In this document: positions 23,038 through 34,639 of the stretch, one piece after another | Layout: each line of letters starts with the position of its first letter | Position numbering within the stretch: the first letter of the stretch is position 1 | NCBI GenBank assembly: GCA_016987375.1 | Contig: PJRA01000361.1 | Coordinates: 159,918 to 214,749 of the forward strand | Origin: Brachionus koreanus | Lineage: Eukaryota; Rotifera; Eurotatoria; Ploima; Brachionidae | Length of the DNA: 54,832 bases | Reading direction: 5' to 3' | Notes under the pieces: generated by a model | Database searches by the model: none | Seen by the model: the letters and a program-made list of their open reading frames with translations, nothing else | What the model was told of the DNA's origin: nothing | Position numbers and translations under genes: made by a program

Positions 23038-23968
23038 AAATCAACAAAGTGATTTTAAAAAATTCTAAAAAATTAAAGCCTCTAATGACTGAGGTTCCCA
23101 CTGAATGTCATTTTTATTTTTTTGTCGCAAAGAAGAATAAGAGGTGATTTGAATGTAAAATTTTATTTAAATTAAATAAATTAAGTGTTTATCAGTCAAA
23201 TACGATAAGGGCACTAGGCTGTCAATTAACGTTGAATTTTAAATTTGAAACACTTAATTTAGCATTCTTAATAGCCTTAGATAAAGTAACAGAGAAAAAA
23301 AAATTGAGACTAGATGACAAAAAATCATAAAATTTTGGAGGGGTCTGACATATCTCAAAGTTATTCCGATCCTCAGACATTGGGCTTCAAGTAAAACATA
23401 CTTTTAAAAGTGTCTAACTTTGTCTGTTATTTCGCAAAGGAACATAATTTTCAAATTTTATAAAACTTGGTGATCTCATTTTTGTTAGGCTTGTTTTATA
23501 ATAAATATTTATCAACAAAATCTTTTATTTAAATTAAAGGTAACATTGAGCCTTTAAATTCAAAAATCAAATAAAAAAATTAGTTTTTTTTTTTCACCTT
23601 TTTTGTCATTTTTTTGGATTCATTTATCTAATTAATCTAAATGGACAAAAAATTAAAATCTTAGGTTTAAAATTTTAATGTCTAAATAAAAAATTATTTT
23701 TAGAATTTTGTTTTTTTTTTTTATTTTTAAAATTTTATGTCATCTTGATATAACTGAGCTAAAACTAATTTATTGAAAAATTTATTTGTGCTTATGTTAT
23801 AAAGCGCTAATTCTTGACTCCTTAGAAACCAAATTTTTTTTTTTATTTTATTTATTTTTTTCTAATCTAAACTTTTTGAAAAAATTATTCAATTAAAAAA
23901 TATAAATTTGTTCTAATTCAATTATTTTATTTTTTTTAATAAAATTTGAGTCAAGCAACTGCTGAAGA
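23038..23968. other. AT-rich spacer
   Basis: No gene or repeat recognised. Long T runs immediately precede the 416-aa gene, and a TTAG acceptor-like site sits near 23824, possibly a 5' UTR splice. Confidence 0.35.
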
Positions 23969-25219
23969 ATGTCAGTAATAAGATCCAAAAGCATGTATCT
24001 TTTTGCAACATCAGCAATATGCTTGGCATCGTTGGCATTTTGGTTTTGGCGCAAACGATCCATTGATGAATTGAAAAAATTTTTCAAAAAGCCAGACAAA
24101 GTAGAATTTATTCAGCCAGTGACCTTTCAAAAGCCAAAGCAACCACAATACAAGCTAAATCTGAGGGTAAAGCGCAGTCATTACGACGAATGGTGGTCCA
24201 ATTTGTCGCAAACAAAAAAGAACTCAGCCGAAAGACAGTCTTGGGAAAGTAGAAAATCCGAGGAAAGCGAGGCCTCCATACTTCTGAATAAGCTCAAAAT
24301 TCTCACTGATTCTTCTAATAATTCTGATGTTCTCTTACTAGTAGACAAAATTCTTAAAATATTCAAAAATCTTAGCTCGAACCAGAAAATAGAATTCACC
24401 AGCTATATTGGCCATGTGTCCAAATCCTACAAGATTAAAATGACTGGCTTAGTTGAGCTCCTAAATTCGGAATATTCGTCTAAAAATTTAGACCTGTTCA
24501 CTAACTATCGATACAACAACACACTTGGCGAACTTGCCACTGAAATTGTGTTAAACATCCTCAAAGCCTTGGCCAGTTTGAGTCTAAATGAACAGCTGGT
24601 TCGAGAGAGTGTCGAATCAGAGTTGTTTTGTGACATTTTACATGAACTTTTCTCAAGCTATTTATTCGACTTGGACAAGAACAAAAATAATGTTAAGAGA
24701 TTGAAAAAAATTGAGGCCATCAAATTTTATTCAATTAAAATTTTAAATCAAATATTTGAAAATTTTAGAAAAAATGATTTTGATGATATAAGAGATAGTG
24801 TTTATTTTAAAAATGGGATTAAATTAGCTATTTTTTTGCTTGATGGAAAGATAATTGAGGTAAATGGCGATAGCGATGAGCCTCGATCTAGTCGATTTGA
24901 AACATATCTTGTTGATAGAAACACAGTTTTTAAAGTATTTATTTGTTTAATTGATAATTTGTTGACAATTTGGAAAGAAAATGAGCCATGTTTTGCAACT
25001 ATTGAATGTGGTAGGGAAAACTTTGCCAATTATTTAATCAAAGATAATTTTTTTATTGAGAAAATGAACACTGCTAGAAAAAATTCTATTTTCAAGGACA
25101 AAATTGATTCTATTTTTGACATGTTGATAAAGTTGAAAAATAGCTCTTGCATTGATGATAAAGTTGCTCAAAATTTATCTCTTAGCGATTTGGACGCCAA
25201 TAGTCTGCTTGAAATTTAG
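23969..25219 (+). CDS. Unknown N-terminally membrane-anchored helical protein
   Basis: Single-exon 416 aa. Residues 9-25 are hydrophobic (MYLFATSAICLASLAFWFW) followed at once by RKR, a short signal-anchor with basic cytosolic flank such as is used by mitochondrial outer-membrane or ER tail-in proteins. After a Lys/Pro linker (about 40-62), residues 95-400 are almost entirely predicted alpha helix, with Leu/Ile heptads resembling armadillo/HEAT-like solenoids (for example LATEIVLNILKALASLSL), but I recognise no specific repeat. Coding GC is higher in the first two-thirds than in the last. Ends LDANSLLEI-stop with AATAAA about 20 bp downstream. Function not assignable; ARMC10/ARMCX-like topology is a comparison only. 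Confidence 0.7.
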   Translation: MSVIRSKSMYLFATSAICLASLAFWFWRKRSIDELKKFFKKPDKVEFIQPVTFQKPKQPQYKLNLRVKRSHYDEWWSNLSQTKKNSAERQSWESRKSEESEASILLNKLKILTDSSNNSDVLLLVDKILKIFKNLSSNQKIEFTSYIGHVSKSYKIKMTGLVELLNSEYSSKNLDLFTNYRYNNTLGELATEIVLNILKALASLSLNEQLVRESVESELFCDILHELFSSYLFDLDKNKNNVKRLKKIEAIKFYSIKILNQIFENFRKNDFDDIRDSVYFKNGIKLAIFLLDGKIIEVNGDSDEPRSSRFETYLVDRNTVFKVFICLIDNLLTIWKENEPCFATIECGRENFANYLIKDNFFIEKMNTARKNSIFKDKIDSIFDMLIKLKNSSCIDDKVAQNLSLSDLDANSLLEI

Positions 25220-25955
25220 ATTTTAATTTTTTGAAAAATAAAATTTTATTAAGTTTTTTTTTAATTATTGTAGATATTTTTTTTTAATAATCAGCAATAA
25301 ATTTGATAGTGGTTGAATGCCTTGAATTTAATAGGGAAGGTAATTTACATGCAAGACAAAATCCAACTATCTATATTTATTAAATTAAATGAATGTGGAT
25401 AATATTATGATTTATTCATCAATATACAGTTAAACCTTAATTAAAGACAAAATCGGGCGGTAAAAGGGTATACGTGGTACCGAAAATCTCATGTTAAAGA
25501 ATTATGAAAAAAAAAATTTTTAAAAAAAATTGTTATTTGAAAAAATCCATGATCAGAATTTTATCATTAATGATAAATAATTTCATGAATTTAAATCTAT
25601 TTAAGTATGATATTTAATTAAGAATAAACGCTCTGTTATTTAATTTTATTAATTAAGATTAAAAATTAATTTTTTATTATTTGTGTGTTTTTTGCGAATT
25701 GGTTATTATTTTTATTATTTATTGACAAAAAACTTGTATAGACCTCATAGGTCAAAATTTATAAAAAATAATTTCAAAATTAAATATAAAAGCTTGTTAA
25801 ATTTGACAAAGTTACTTTAGATTTATAACGACGAATTTAAATATTCAACCTATATGCCCATTTAAATTTATGCTATTTAAATCTACAATATTTATGCTGT
25901 TTTCATTGTAATTATTATAGTCCAACAAGTATCTTAATAGAGTAATGTTTTGCTG
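25220..25955. other. AT-rich spacer with a possible pogo/Tigger terminus
   Basis: At 25427-25450, TACAGTTAAACCTTAATTAA followed by an AAATCGG word resembles the TA-flanked CAGTYRAACCTCGTTAA ends of pogo/Tigger elements. The opposite terminus was not found. Otherwise no feature. Confidence 0.35.
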
Positions 25956-26110
25956 TTAATTTGTGACTTCTCTCTCATAGAGACTATTGAAAATAAATTT
26001 GATTGAGTCTAATAGACCCAAATTTTCTTCTTTGTGTCTATTTTCAATTAGCTTTGATATTAATTTGCTAGCTATTGGACCCTCTACTTGGTATTCATCA
26101 ATGCGTGTAT
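25956..26110 (-). pseudogene. Coding-like fragment, probably from a mobile element
   Basis: The minus-strand frame reads RIDEYQVEGPIASKLISKLI, then ENRHKEENLGLLDSI, then FNSLYEREVTN-stop, with no Met. Composition is clearly coding-like against the A/T background. Upstream on the same strand is an imperfect GTACACGTGTAC-type repeat (26110-26190). Family not identified; a DNA-transposon origin is a guess. Confidence 0.3.
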
Positions 26111-26218
26111 TGTATATGTACACTTACCTGTACCCGCATCATTATAAAACTCGGGTATTTTACATGTACACGTACACGTATTTTTGATATTTTAGTGTAT
26201 CAAATATTTAACAATAGA

Positions 26219-26300
26219 ACTATTTATTTATTATTTTTTGTTGAGGGAAAACCTCAGGCTACTCAGAATGGAACAAAGTCCTTCTTTTTAGCCTAACGAT
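26219..26300 (+). repeat. Dispersed repeat, copy 1
   Basis: AACCTCAGGCTACTCAGAAT followed by an AAAGTCCTTCTTTTTAGCC block is repeated with few mismatches in inverse orientation at 31437-31512. Family unknown; it could be the 3' end of a LINE or a DNA-element terminus. Confidence 0.6.
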
Positions 26301-26423
26301 TAATAAAAAAGGATTGAAAATTGTTTAAATGTGTTTAGAGTAAAAATCAAAGATAAAATAAAAAACATGAAAAACATAAATAAGTATAAAGATTAGCGGT
26401 TGGTTAAAGGTATTAGCCCATTA

Positions 26424-27092
26424 CTATCTTCCATTTAGGAAAATATTAAAGTTTTGAAACAACGAACTTAATTTGGGATTGCTATTTGTTTCGTGCAACA
26501 TGAATTCGTTAAGATCTAAGTTTATCTGTGCATGGTTTTCGCGTCTGATGAAAAAACTTCTGAGAAGTGAATGAATTCTATTTGATGTTAGCTCGATCCG
26601 TGACTTTTCGTGAATGTGGGTTATTCTTGTCTTGATCGGAAAGAACTTAATGTGTCTGAGGGCTTTGGTTTGAAGTTTTTGAACTTCTGGTAAAATTTTC
26701 TGTGTTGCACTAGACAGAGGAATAAAAGCGTAATCAAAAATTGAACGAATAAAATTCTTGAAAATAATTTTGCAAAGTTCTATGCCATTTTTTAGTTTCA
26801 AGCCTCTAACTCTACTGATTAAGTTTATTTTGGACGTGGCTTTTGAGGTCAGGCTTTCAAATAGTTTTTTAAAGCAGAGCTTCGGGTCAAATTGGATACC
26901 TAGAAAAGTCGGGTATGGTTCAAGTGGAATTAAAGTTCCATCTAGGATGAGTTTAAGTCCGTATTTCGATTCATAGTTAGAACGATGACCTGCTGTTGTG
27001 AACACGGTATGAATTGTTTTGCTTGAATTGATGACTAAACCCCATTTTTTGCAGTAAACAATAGAACTAATTTTCTCCACAACAGTAAACAC
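26424..27092 (-). pseudogene. 5'-truncated non-LTR retrotransposon ORF2 C-terminus
   Basis: An open 222-codon frame begins inside ORF2: KWGLVINSSKTIHTVFT, then LEPYPTFLGIQFDPKL, CFKKLFESLTSKATSKI, RSIFDYAFIPLSS and LQTKALRHI. This order (thumb, FLGIxxD, LxxKAxxKINLI, SIFDYA, LQxxALR) is typical of jockey/CR1-clade elements. It is unusually well preserved for this window but lacks the endonuclease and RT core, so it cannot be active. The annotated Met is not a true start. Confidence 0.85.
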
Positions 27093-27299
27093 TTATTATT
27101 TCTTTTAGATTTTCCTATAAAAATATTTTGATTACTGCTTTAATTAGATTTTGAAATTTATGTTCATACATACTCCAAAATGCTTGTGTCGAAATCTGTC
27201 AATTGGTAATTACTTCAATAAATGACAAATATGAATCACATTCGATACACTGCATACTCCTTGTAAAATGATTCATTACTTTGAGTCAACAACTTCTTG

Positions 27300-27780
27300 T
27301 CATATAACGCTCCTCGCAAATTTTTTTCCTTAATTCATTAGTATGCATTTGATTGAAAATAAAAAATTTGAGTTTTTTATAAACAGTTTGTAAGGAATCA
27401 ATACCTTAAATTGTTTTCTTCATTAATATATTTTGACGAATGTCTAATTTATTCAATTTGATTTTGCTGATTTGAAGCATCTCATGTCCATACTTGAATA
27501 TTGATTGACAAAATTATTTGTAAATGAAACCAACAGTTTTTGGATACAACTCACCAGGTTTGCAACCAAAATCATACAATGAGTAAAATGATTGTTCCCA
27601 TATGTGGAATTTTTTCTCAATAAGTTTTAACTTATACTCTCGGTCTCCTATAGGCAAACCTAGATATTCAAAATTTGAAGTGAATGGTATTGCAACACCA
27701 TCCATCATTATTTTGCTGTTATGGAAAAGATTTTCGAAGTTGACTTAGTTCGATTTGCTTTGATTAAATTCCATTCGTTA
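27300..27780 (-). pseudogene. Eroded LINE fragment related to the one at 40970
   Basis: The frame 27514-27708 reads MDGVAIPFTSNFEYLGLPIG, then SFYSLYDFGCKPGELYPKT. It aligns with LNGSTIPKVQSLIYLGLPIG and SFYSLNSVECKPKLMNPET of the intronic LINE at 40970-41686, so both come from one family. Flanking sequence continues the alignment with stops (NEWNLIKANRTKSTSK upstream; DIRQNIL downstream). Confidence 0.75.
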
Positions 27781-28043
27781 TAAAAAAAGTTTTATTTTTT
27801 AACACTAACTTTCTGAAGTCTGCAATGCAATCAATTACGCATTAAATAAATTTTGAATACATTAGAGTTTATAATTTTAAATTTTTATGATTGAAAAATT
27901 TTTGGAAGATTTGATTGATTTTTTCTATTCTGAAGGAGCAGTAACTGGTTACAGAAAACAAATAAATAAAACAAAGGATTATTTATATAAATTGTTTTAT
28001 TTAAAAAAAAATTATAAGTTCATATTGTTTTGGAAAAAAAAAA

Positions 28044-31000
28044 TTAGCAAGCTAAACAAGTTTTTTTACATGGATTATTCTGCAATTGATTTAAAAAAGT
28101 ACAAAAGCTTTTCCACGATGAGCAGCTGTCAGGATAATCATCAAAACAAGTTAAATTACATGTTATAGGACAAGCTTGTTTAATGGTAATAGATCCAATA
28201 AAAGCGTTTTTGTCACACAAACCATTTAACCTGAAGTATTCGCACGCTTGCTTGTTAAAATCTTCTTTTATTACATTAACTGGGGTTGTTGTTGTTGTCA
28301 TTGTCACAGAATTGCAACTTACTGGACATGCTTCTTTTATAGGTCTTGAACCAATAAACGCGTTTGTTTCACATAAATTCTGAGACTTGTAATACTCGCA
28401 AGCTCCAGTATTGTAATCGGTCACTGATGGGAAATGAGTGCTTGTAACTGGAAAAATTGTAGTTGACGTGGTTGAAGTTGTAGTTGATGTGGTTGATGTT
28501 GTAGTTGACGTGGTTGAAGTTGTAGTTGATGTGGTTGATGTTGTAGTTGACGTGGTTGAAGTTGTAGATGATGTCGATAAAGTACATTGATCACAATTTA
28601 TTCCTGTGCAACCAGAAAAACAAATACAAGAATAGCTTGTACCTGTTGATTGACAAATACCGTTATTTTGGCATGGATTTGAACTGCATGGATTAACAAA
28701 AACTGTAGTTGGTGTTGTAGTTGACGTGGATGAAGTTGTACTCGATGAAGTGCTAACTAGTGGCGGAATATTTGTAATTCCAGAGCAGCTATTGCAATTA
28801 TATCCTTGGCAGTTATTTGGACATATGCAAACGTATCCTAGACTTCCAAAGTTTTGACAAGTTCCTCCATTTAAACAAGGATTTGGCAAACAATTGTTTG
28901 AAATTTTTGTTTCACATAATTCACCAGTGTACTCTGGTGGACATATACACTGAAATCCAAACAAAGAAGTTGAAGGTACATTAATATTTTGGCATGTTGC
29001 ACCATTGGAACATATATTGTTGGCTTGTTGACAAGTCAATGGACTTGGCGTGCACTGTCCGCATGATCTAGGACAAACATTTCGTATTAATTGAAAACCT
29101 CCATTAATGAAAACATTCTTTAAATCACAAAACGGTGCTTCATTTAAACAATTCCAATACGAGTCTTTACACACAAGAGCATTATATTCTTGGAATAGAT
29201 TTTGTTTATTAGATATATTTTTGTTTAGGAGAGAAAAATATTCAAATTTTTACTTTTACAGCTTTGACAACAAGTGTTGCCAATTAAGTTGTCAGAACAA
29301 TACCCACTAATGGACTGACCATTTTCTTGAATTAGATTAAAAAAATTTGTACATGTCATTTGAGGAGTTGTTAGAGTCAATCCTGTAATGGCTTGGACAA
29401 TGACATCATCGCCAAAAAGACAATTTCCTGTCGGTGCATTCAGTTTGTCTCGGCAAAAACCCATTTGACAAACTTTGCCAGAATCGCACACAGTTCCGTC
29501 AGCAGCACCTGTTGTTCCCACACAATTTGGAGAATTTGAATCTATTCTACAATACAGAATCTGACACATCACTTGAGCATTAAACTTCATTTAAAAAATT
29601 AATTCCTATTCTTTCAACTAACAAAAATTAAACTATCTGTTACTTTACAAAATGTGGCAGTTGGTCCGTGAATCATTTTGCATTGTTCATCAGGTGTGAG
29701 AAACTCGCCGGGTAGTTTATCCTGAGTAAGCTGATTTTCAGCAACAGACTCGGGAGTATTTAGCAAACATGAAGCTTGTTGTGACACAGCACTTCAATTA
29801 TATACAAAATAATAAACTAGGTAAATTTTGAATTTTAAAAGTTTTGTATACTCTAGACTTGGATTGAGAAGCAGTGTTTTAAACTGTTGTATGGAACATG
29901 ATGAAAATCGATTAAGGCTCCCTCCAGATGTAGATGCTGCCATTATGAATCTTTGATTCTGGGTTGGAATGCATTGTGCAAAAAGGTCGTCATGAGCAGC
30001 ACCCAAGTTGTGGCCAATTTCATGAGCAATTGTCTTAAAAAGTTTAAATTTTCAAAAATTAATTATCAATTATTTTTATTTTGTCAAATGGATTTTTTTT
30101 CTTTATCTGTACAGAACTAAAGCATCTTAAAAATTAAAAAATATAAATCATTCAAAAAAGGAACCTTTATCAATTGTAATTTATACCTTGTTTTCTTATA
30201 TTAATGCTATTATTAATAAAAAAGTCTTAATACTAAATTATTTTTTATTATTTACAAGTGATTTTGTTTTTTCAACATATTTTTAAATGAAATTTTTTAT
30301 TTCTCTGCTTTGAATTCATTTAACACTAGAAGACCCGATGGGTTTTTAGACCCTTTTTTAAAAAATTGAAACTTGATTTCTACTACATATAAATAAAATT
30401 TTAAAAAACGGTTTTTAATATCTAAAAATCTTGATTGTAATTTTTTTATAAAATGAATAAATTTTTAAAGAAAATGTTCAATTTATCTTGATAACTGTAT
30501 TTGAAATTTTTATGAGAAATCAGGCGGTCTTCCTGGTGTTAAATTAAGCTTTAGTTAATAAAGTTCTTAAATCTAAGTAAAAACAAATATTAAAAACTGT
30601 GCAATTTATTGCAAATTTTTTCATTTGATGGACAATTTTCAGAAAAATGAAGAATTTTTGTTAAGCTTAGATTTCATTTTTAAAATAAAATACATCATTT
30701 AAATTCAAGCCATGATTTTACAGTTTTTCCACGGTGTCCAAGATCATCTGATCTCAATCCAATTGAAAAATAATTTCGAATAGTTGTCCGATAAGTTTAA
30801 GACACTTCACAAAAAGCACAAAGTTATATAAAAAAATTTGATTTAAAGCAGCTAAGTTTTTAGATATATGCTTAAAAACTGAAAAATATTAAATTCATGA
30901 TGATCTTTTCTACACTGCATATATATAAAGCCACTAGCTAGCAAATCCACAATATCAAATCGATTATTGGAATTTGGTTTGAGATCATACGATGCAGTTG

Positions 31001-33168
31001 AAAAACGGTTGCTTACATCAAAAGACAGAAAAGCTAGACTTATTTTAAGTATTAAATTGTGATATGTTTTAAATTTATTGTACATAGTTTTTCCAATGTT
31101 TTTGATATAATGTCCTAATATTTAATGTAAATAACCAAAGATGAATATTTTTTTTATACTATTTTTTTTTAATTGGTACAAAAGAGCCTATATTTTGAGT
31201 TAAATAAAATAACTTTGTATATATTTAAGTTTTTTTTCATTTAATTCCATTTAATCTGAATAATTAAAGAAAAATTTAAAATGTCTTTAACATTCTGGTA
31301 CCACTGTATTTATGAAATAATTTAAAACACTTGTACTGTAAAACACGGTGTATCAATTGTGCCAATTTTTTTTAAAACATCAAAAAGTCAAACCAACTAC
31401 AATTAAGATCAGACCTGGATGAATTTAACTCATTTTATTTACTAACACTAGGCCAAAAAGAAGAACTTAGTTGCATTCTGAGCAGCCTGAGGTTCTCCTC
31501 AAATTTATTTAGAAAATAAATAATAAATTTATGCATAAAGCATATCCACATTTGAAAATTGACAATTTTTAATTGACAACTAAATGAAAAATTCTTGACA
31601 AAATTACCAATAGATTGGAAAATCCTCCAAAGTCTTCATTTATTGAATATTTTAGATTTGAGCATATTAAACCAATAGGACAGAAGCCAGCTGTTCCAAC
31701 TCTATCCGAAATGGGCCGTGTTACATCATTCGAAACGAGTTCTTTACTTTAAACCAAAAAAAAATCAAAAATTTGATATTGAAAAATTTCAATTTTTACT
31801 TGAAAACTGCAGCAGCATGATCGAATCCAAAGGGAAATTGCTTAGAATTCATGTAATCAGCAAAATTTTGCAAAGTCTTATCAGTGACCAATGTTTGTTT
31901 TCCATTATAAAATGGATTGCTTAGATCTCCACTATTCTCTGTGCTTAACCACTGCTCTTCTTGTACATTCTTATTATATAGTATTTAATTAAAAACTAAA
32001 ACAACAGCTAAATTTTACAGTAATTATTAGAAAATTAGATAAAATAATGTTAATCCTGAGATCTGGATCGTTTATCAATGATTCTTTGTATCTTTGATTG
32101 ACGCCATTTATCAAATGAGAATAATAGTGTCGCATCAAGCCAAACACTTTTTGATTGTCTGTGCTAGCGGCCAAAGATTGAAAGCTTTGCAAAACAGTTG
32201 TGTCCGTGACTAACAACAATTCAACATTTAATTCAATCGGTTGTCCATTAACTGCTCGTCTAGCTCTTTGCTCAAAACTAAAATTTTTTCTCAAATTCAT
32301 ATCATCAAAATAAATTGGAAAGTTGATGTCTCTTTTTTTAATCACATGTTCACTTGATGAATCAGCATTTAATTGACGCTTTTTGCGCTCATGAACCAAA
32401 ATATCTGGCATTATATCAAATACATTGCTCTCATTTGTATGTATCGAAGCAATCTTTAGGAAAATTTTAAAAAATTTTTGTCAATTTTCATCTTAAAATA
32501 TTTCAAAAGTTCTCAATCAATTTTATTTGTCATTTGGATACAAATCAAAAAAGAATATTTGCTTTTTGTATTTAAAGGCATATATAAAACAATATGAAAA
32601 AAATTTTTTTTTTTTTCAACTTAACTATCAGTCCTCATTGTGTTACATAATATTTAAAAAAAATATTTTCTAGATTAACTTACAACTCTAAAAGGGTGCT
32701 TTTTATCTTGAGTGCGAATTAGTCTAGCATAGCCTTGTCCATCTTCCATTTCATAATTTTCGCCATCCTAAGCCAAAATTATGACTTTACCATTTTTAAA
32801 ATAAAAATATTTTTGCAAAAAACCTGCTCCAATCCATTGTATCTTACGGGCTGTGAAGAATTGGAATCAATTACGTAAATACTTGGAAGTTTCCTTAATC
32901 GCCTTTTGGTGAATTTTCTCGAGCCAGACAATTCTTGATAGTTAAATGACAAGTTAAACCAACTAGGAAATTGATCACTTTTGTCAGAGATTATAATTTG
33001 AAAATTTTTCAATATATCTCCATCTTGCACTGATTGCATATCATCTTATATTTTAAAATTAAAACTATTGAAAACAAAAAGATTTGTTTTACTTTTTTTA
33101 TCCTTTTCGATTGAGAAAATTGTTCTCGCATTTAAAAGAAAAAAGAAACATGAAAATTTTAAAATCAT
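28044..33168 (-). CDS. Secreted ADAM-like zinc metalloproteinase with ShKT, EGF and mucin-like linker (paralogue B)
   Basis: Ten exons: 33168-33093, 33044-32824, 32767-32684, 32453-32019, 31969-31800, 31746-31608, 30033-29852, 29791-29644, 29584-29254 and 29188-28044. Phases agree and give 976 aa. Signal peptide MILKFSCFFFLLNA; prodomain with RKKR (150-153), IKKR and RARR (190-193) convertase sites; reprolysin domain from ELNVELLLVTDTTV with zinc site HEIGHNLGAAHD (379-390) and Met-turn RFIMAAS; Cys-rich domain (GAADGTVCDSGKVCQMGFC); ShKT, two EGF, a short T/S linker, a third EGF, a TSTTSTT heptad linker, then three C-terminal ShKT-like modules ending CKKTCLAC. No TM. Catalytic residues are intact. 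Exon 5 is exactly 170 bp, as in its paralogue's matching exon. Intron 6 (1.57 kb) hosts a piggyBac-like MITE and Tc1 debris. Confidence 0.87.
28459..28584. repeat. 21-bp coding minisatellite (TSTTSTT heptad) in ADAM paralogue B
   Basis: Five clean 21-bp units plus a degenerate sixth, alternating two variants (GTAGTTGACGTGGTTGAAGTT / GTAGTTGATGTGGTTGATGTT) so the real period is 42 bp. It encodes a Thr/Ser-only linker, expected to be heavily O-glycosylated. Each unit is a multiple of three, so length changes keep the frame. Confidence 0.9.
30324..30538. mobile_element. piggyBac-like MITE, 215 bp, TTAA-flanked
   Basis: Flanked by TTAA on both sides (30320-30323 and 30539-30542). The left end CACTAGAAGACCCGATGG and the inverted right end CACCAGGAAGACCGCCTG are imperfect terminal repeats. 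A subterminal mini-hairpin GGGTTTTTAGACCC follows the left end. Non-coding, in intron 6 of ADAM paralogue B. Confidence 0.75.
30725..31306 (+). mobile_element. Tc1/mariner transposase remnant with 3' terminus
   Basis: 30725-30780 reads FPRCPRSSDLNPIEK-stop, the WPxxSPDLNPIExxW catalytic block of Tc1-like transposases with W lost and a stop added. The sequence ATGTCTTTAACATTCTGGTA ending CCACTG-TA at 31306 looks like a Tc1 3' terminal repeat. No matching 5' end was found. It lies in intron 6 of ADAM paralogue B. Confidence 0.55.
31437..31512 (-). repeat. Dispersed repeat, copy 2
   Basis: Reverse complement AACCTCAGGCTGCTCAGAAT, then AACTAAGTTCTTCTTTTTGG and CCTAGTG. Closely matches 26219-26300 in opposite orientation, inside intron 6 of ADAM paralogue B. 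Confidence 0.6.
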
Positions 33169-34639
33169 TCTTTGATTTTTTTTCAATAGAGAAACAATTA
33201 AATTTATATGCCAAGTAAATCTTTAATTTCGTGATTCTTACTTAATTTCTTTTAAAAATAATTTAAAAAATGAAATATTCTTAAATTGCTTAATATAATT
33301 TCCAAGTTAAAAACATTTTTTGTTCAAAAAGAAAAAAAGGTTTAAATTTTATTGTTTGAAAATTTCATTTTTTAAAAAACACTTTTAGAGCTTTAAATTT
33401 AAAAAAAAAAAATAAACTCGAAATTCTTCTAAAAATCATGTTTTAAGTAAATTAATCATCCTTTAAGACGGACATACATCATTTAATCAAAATTATTCTA
33501 ATGTTTAGTTACTATGCAATTACAACAACAACAACAAAAAAATTTAATTAAACAATGCCAATTAGTGCCTAAATCAAAATTTAAAAATAATACTGTTTTT
33601 TTTTTTAAATTATGTTCCAAGTTCCAAAATTGCATTTGTAAAGTTCACACAAATTGTTTATAGAAAAAAGTAAAAATTTTTTTTTATTTCTAAAAAAAAA
33701 AGTAAACTTTTTGTTGCTTAAAAAATGAAAAGCTCAAGAACTAGGTAAAAACAAGAAAATTTTTCCTAGATCATTTTATTAAACATTTAATTGTTTTGAT
33801 CAATTTCGTTTTCAAAAATGCATTTTGAATTTTCATGTATCCAAGTTTCAGGAAATTGTCAAGTTGAAAGTTTCAATCAATTTTTTAATAATAATGTTCA
33901 AAAATATCAAAAAATAATATTTATTTTTCAAACTAACAAAATTTAAAAAAAAATTAAAAAAATTTTGCTTGTTCATGTAACGTTTTTATAGCAATTAAAT
34001 TTTTTCAAATTTTAAGCTTAATTTATGTGTCTAATTTACTAGATCGATAATTTTATTTTTGAAAATTTTGCGTTTTTTAACTTTCTTTAATTTGTCAAAA
34101 AAAAACATTGATTTGAAAAAAGCAAACAGAATGAGTTGTTGAATATGGTGTTCAGTCAAATCATGAGATAAAGCACATTTTTACAAGTTTTTGCTTTTGT
34201 TGATTAGCATTTTTTACAATAATGACGTAATAGTGCCAAAATTAAATAATTTTCATTTAAAATTTTCATTTAAAAAAATTTTTTAGAATTAAATAAACAA
34301 AGAATTTGACATATTTTATATTCTAAAACATTAAAAGAAAAATTAAAATGTAATAAAATTATGTTTAGTCATAAAATTTTGCCTTTTTAAAAATCTTAGT
34401 AATTCCAAAATTTCTAAAGTTCTAAATTGAAAAATTCCAGCAATTGTTTGCAGGGTTAGTTAAAACAAAATCTTAACTATTTTGGTATTTTCAAATTTTT
34501 TCTGCTTCACAAAAAACTGCACTCAACTTACTTCCGTCTCTTAAAAAATGAAGTCAATTTAATTTTTCTTTTTACATTCTTTTCTTTATGACACCAAACT
34601 TCATGTAGTCTATTTTGTTTCAATGATCAACAACATTTA
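33169..34639. other. AT-rich gene-free region upstream of ADAM paralogue B
   Basis: Long A/T runs. A short (CAA)5 tract sits at about 33521-33537. No coding signal. Confidence 0.5.

Noticed and set aside
25987..26296. Overlapping plus-strand ORFs rich in Tyr/Thr
   Set aside because: They translate an imperfect GTACAC repeat and the antisense of a better coding-like minus-strand fragment.
30852..31085. 77-aa minus-strand frame in ADAM paralogue B intron
   Set aside because: Composition is somewhat coding-like (RFSTASYDLKPN), but it overlaps the interior of the Tc1 remnant and has no splice or family support.
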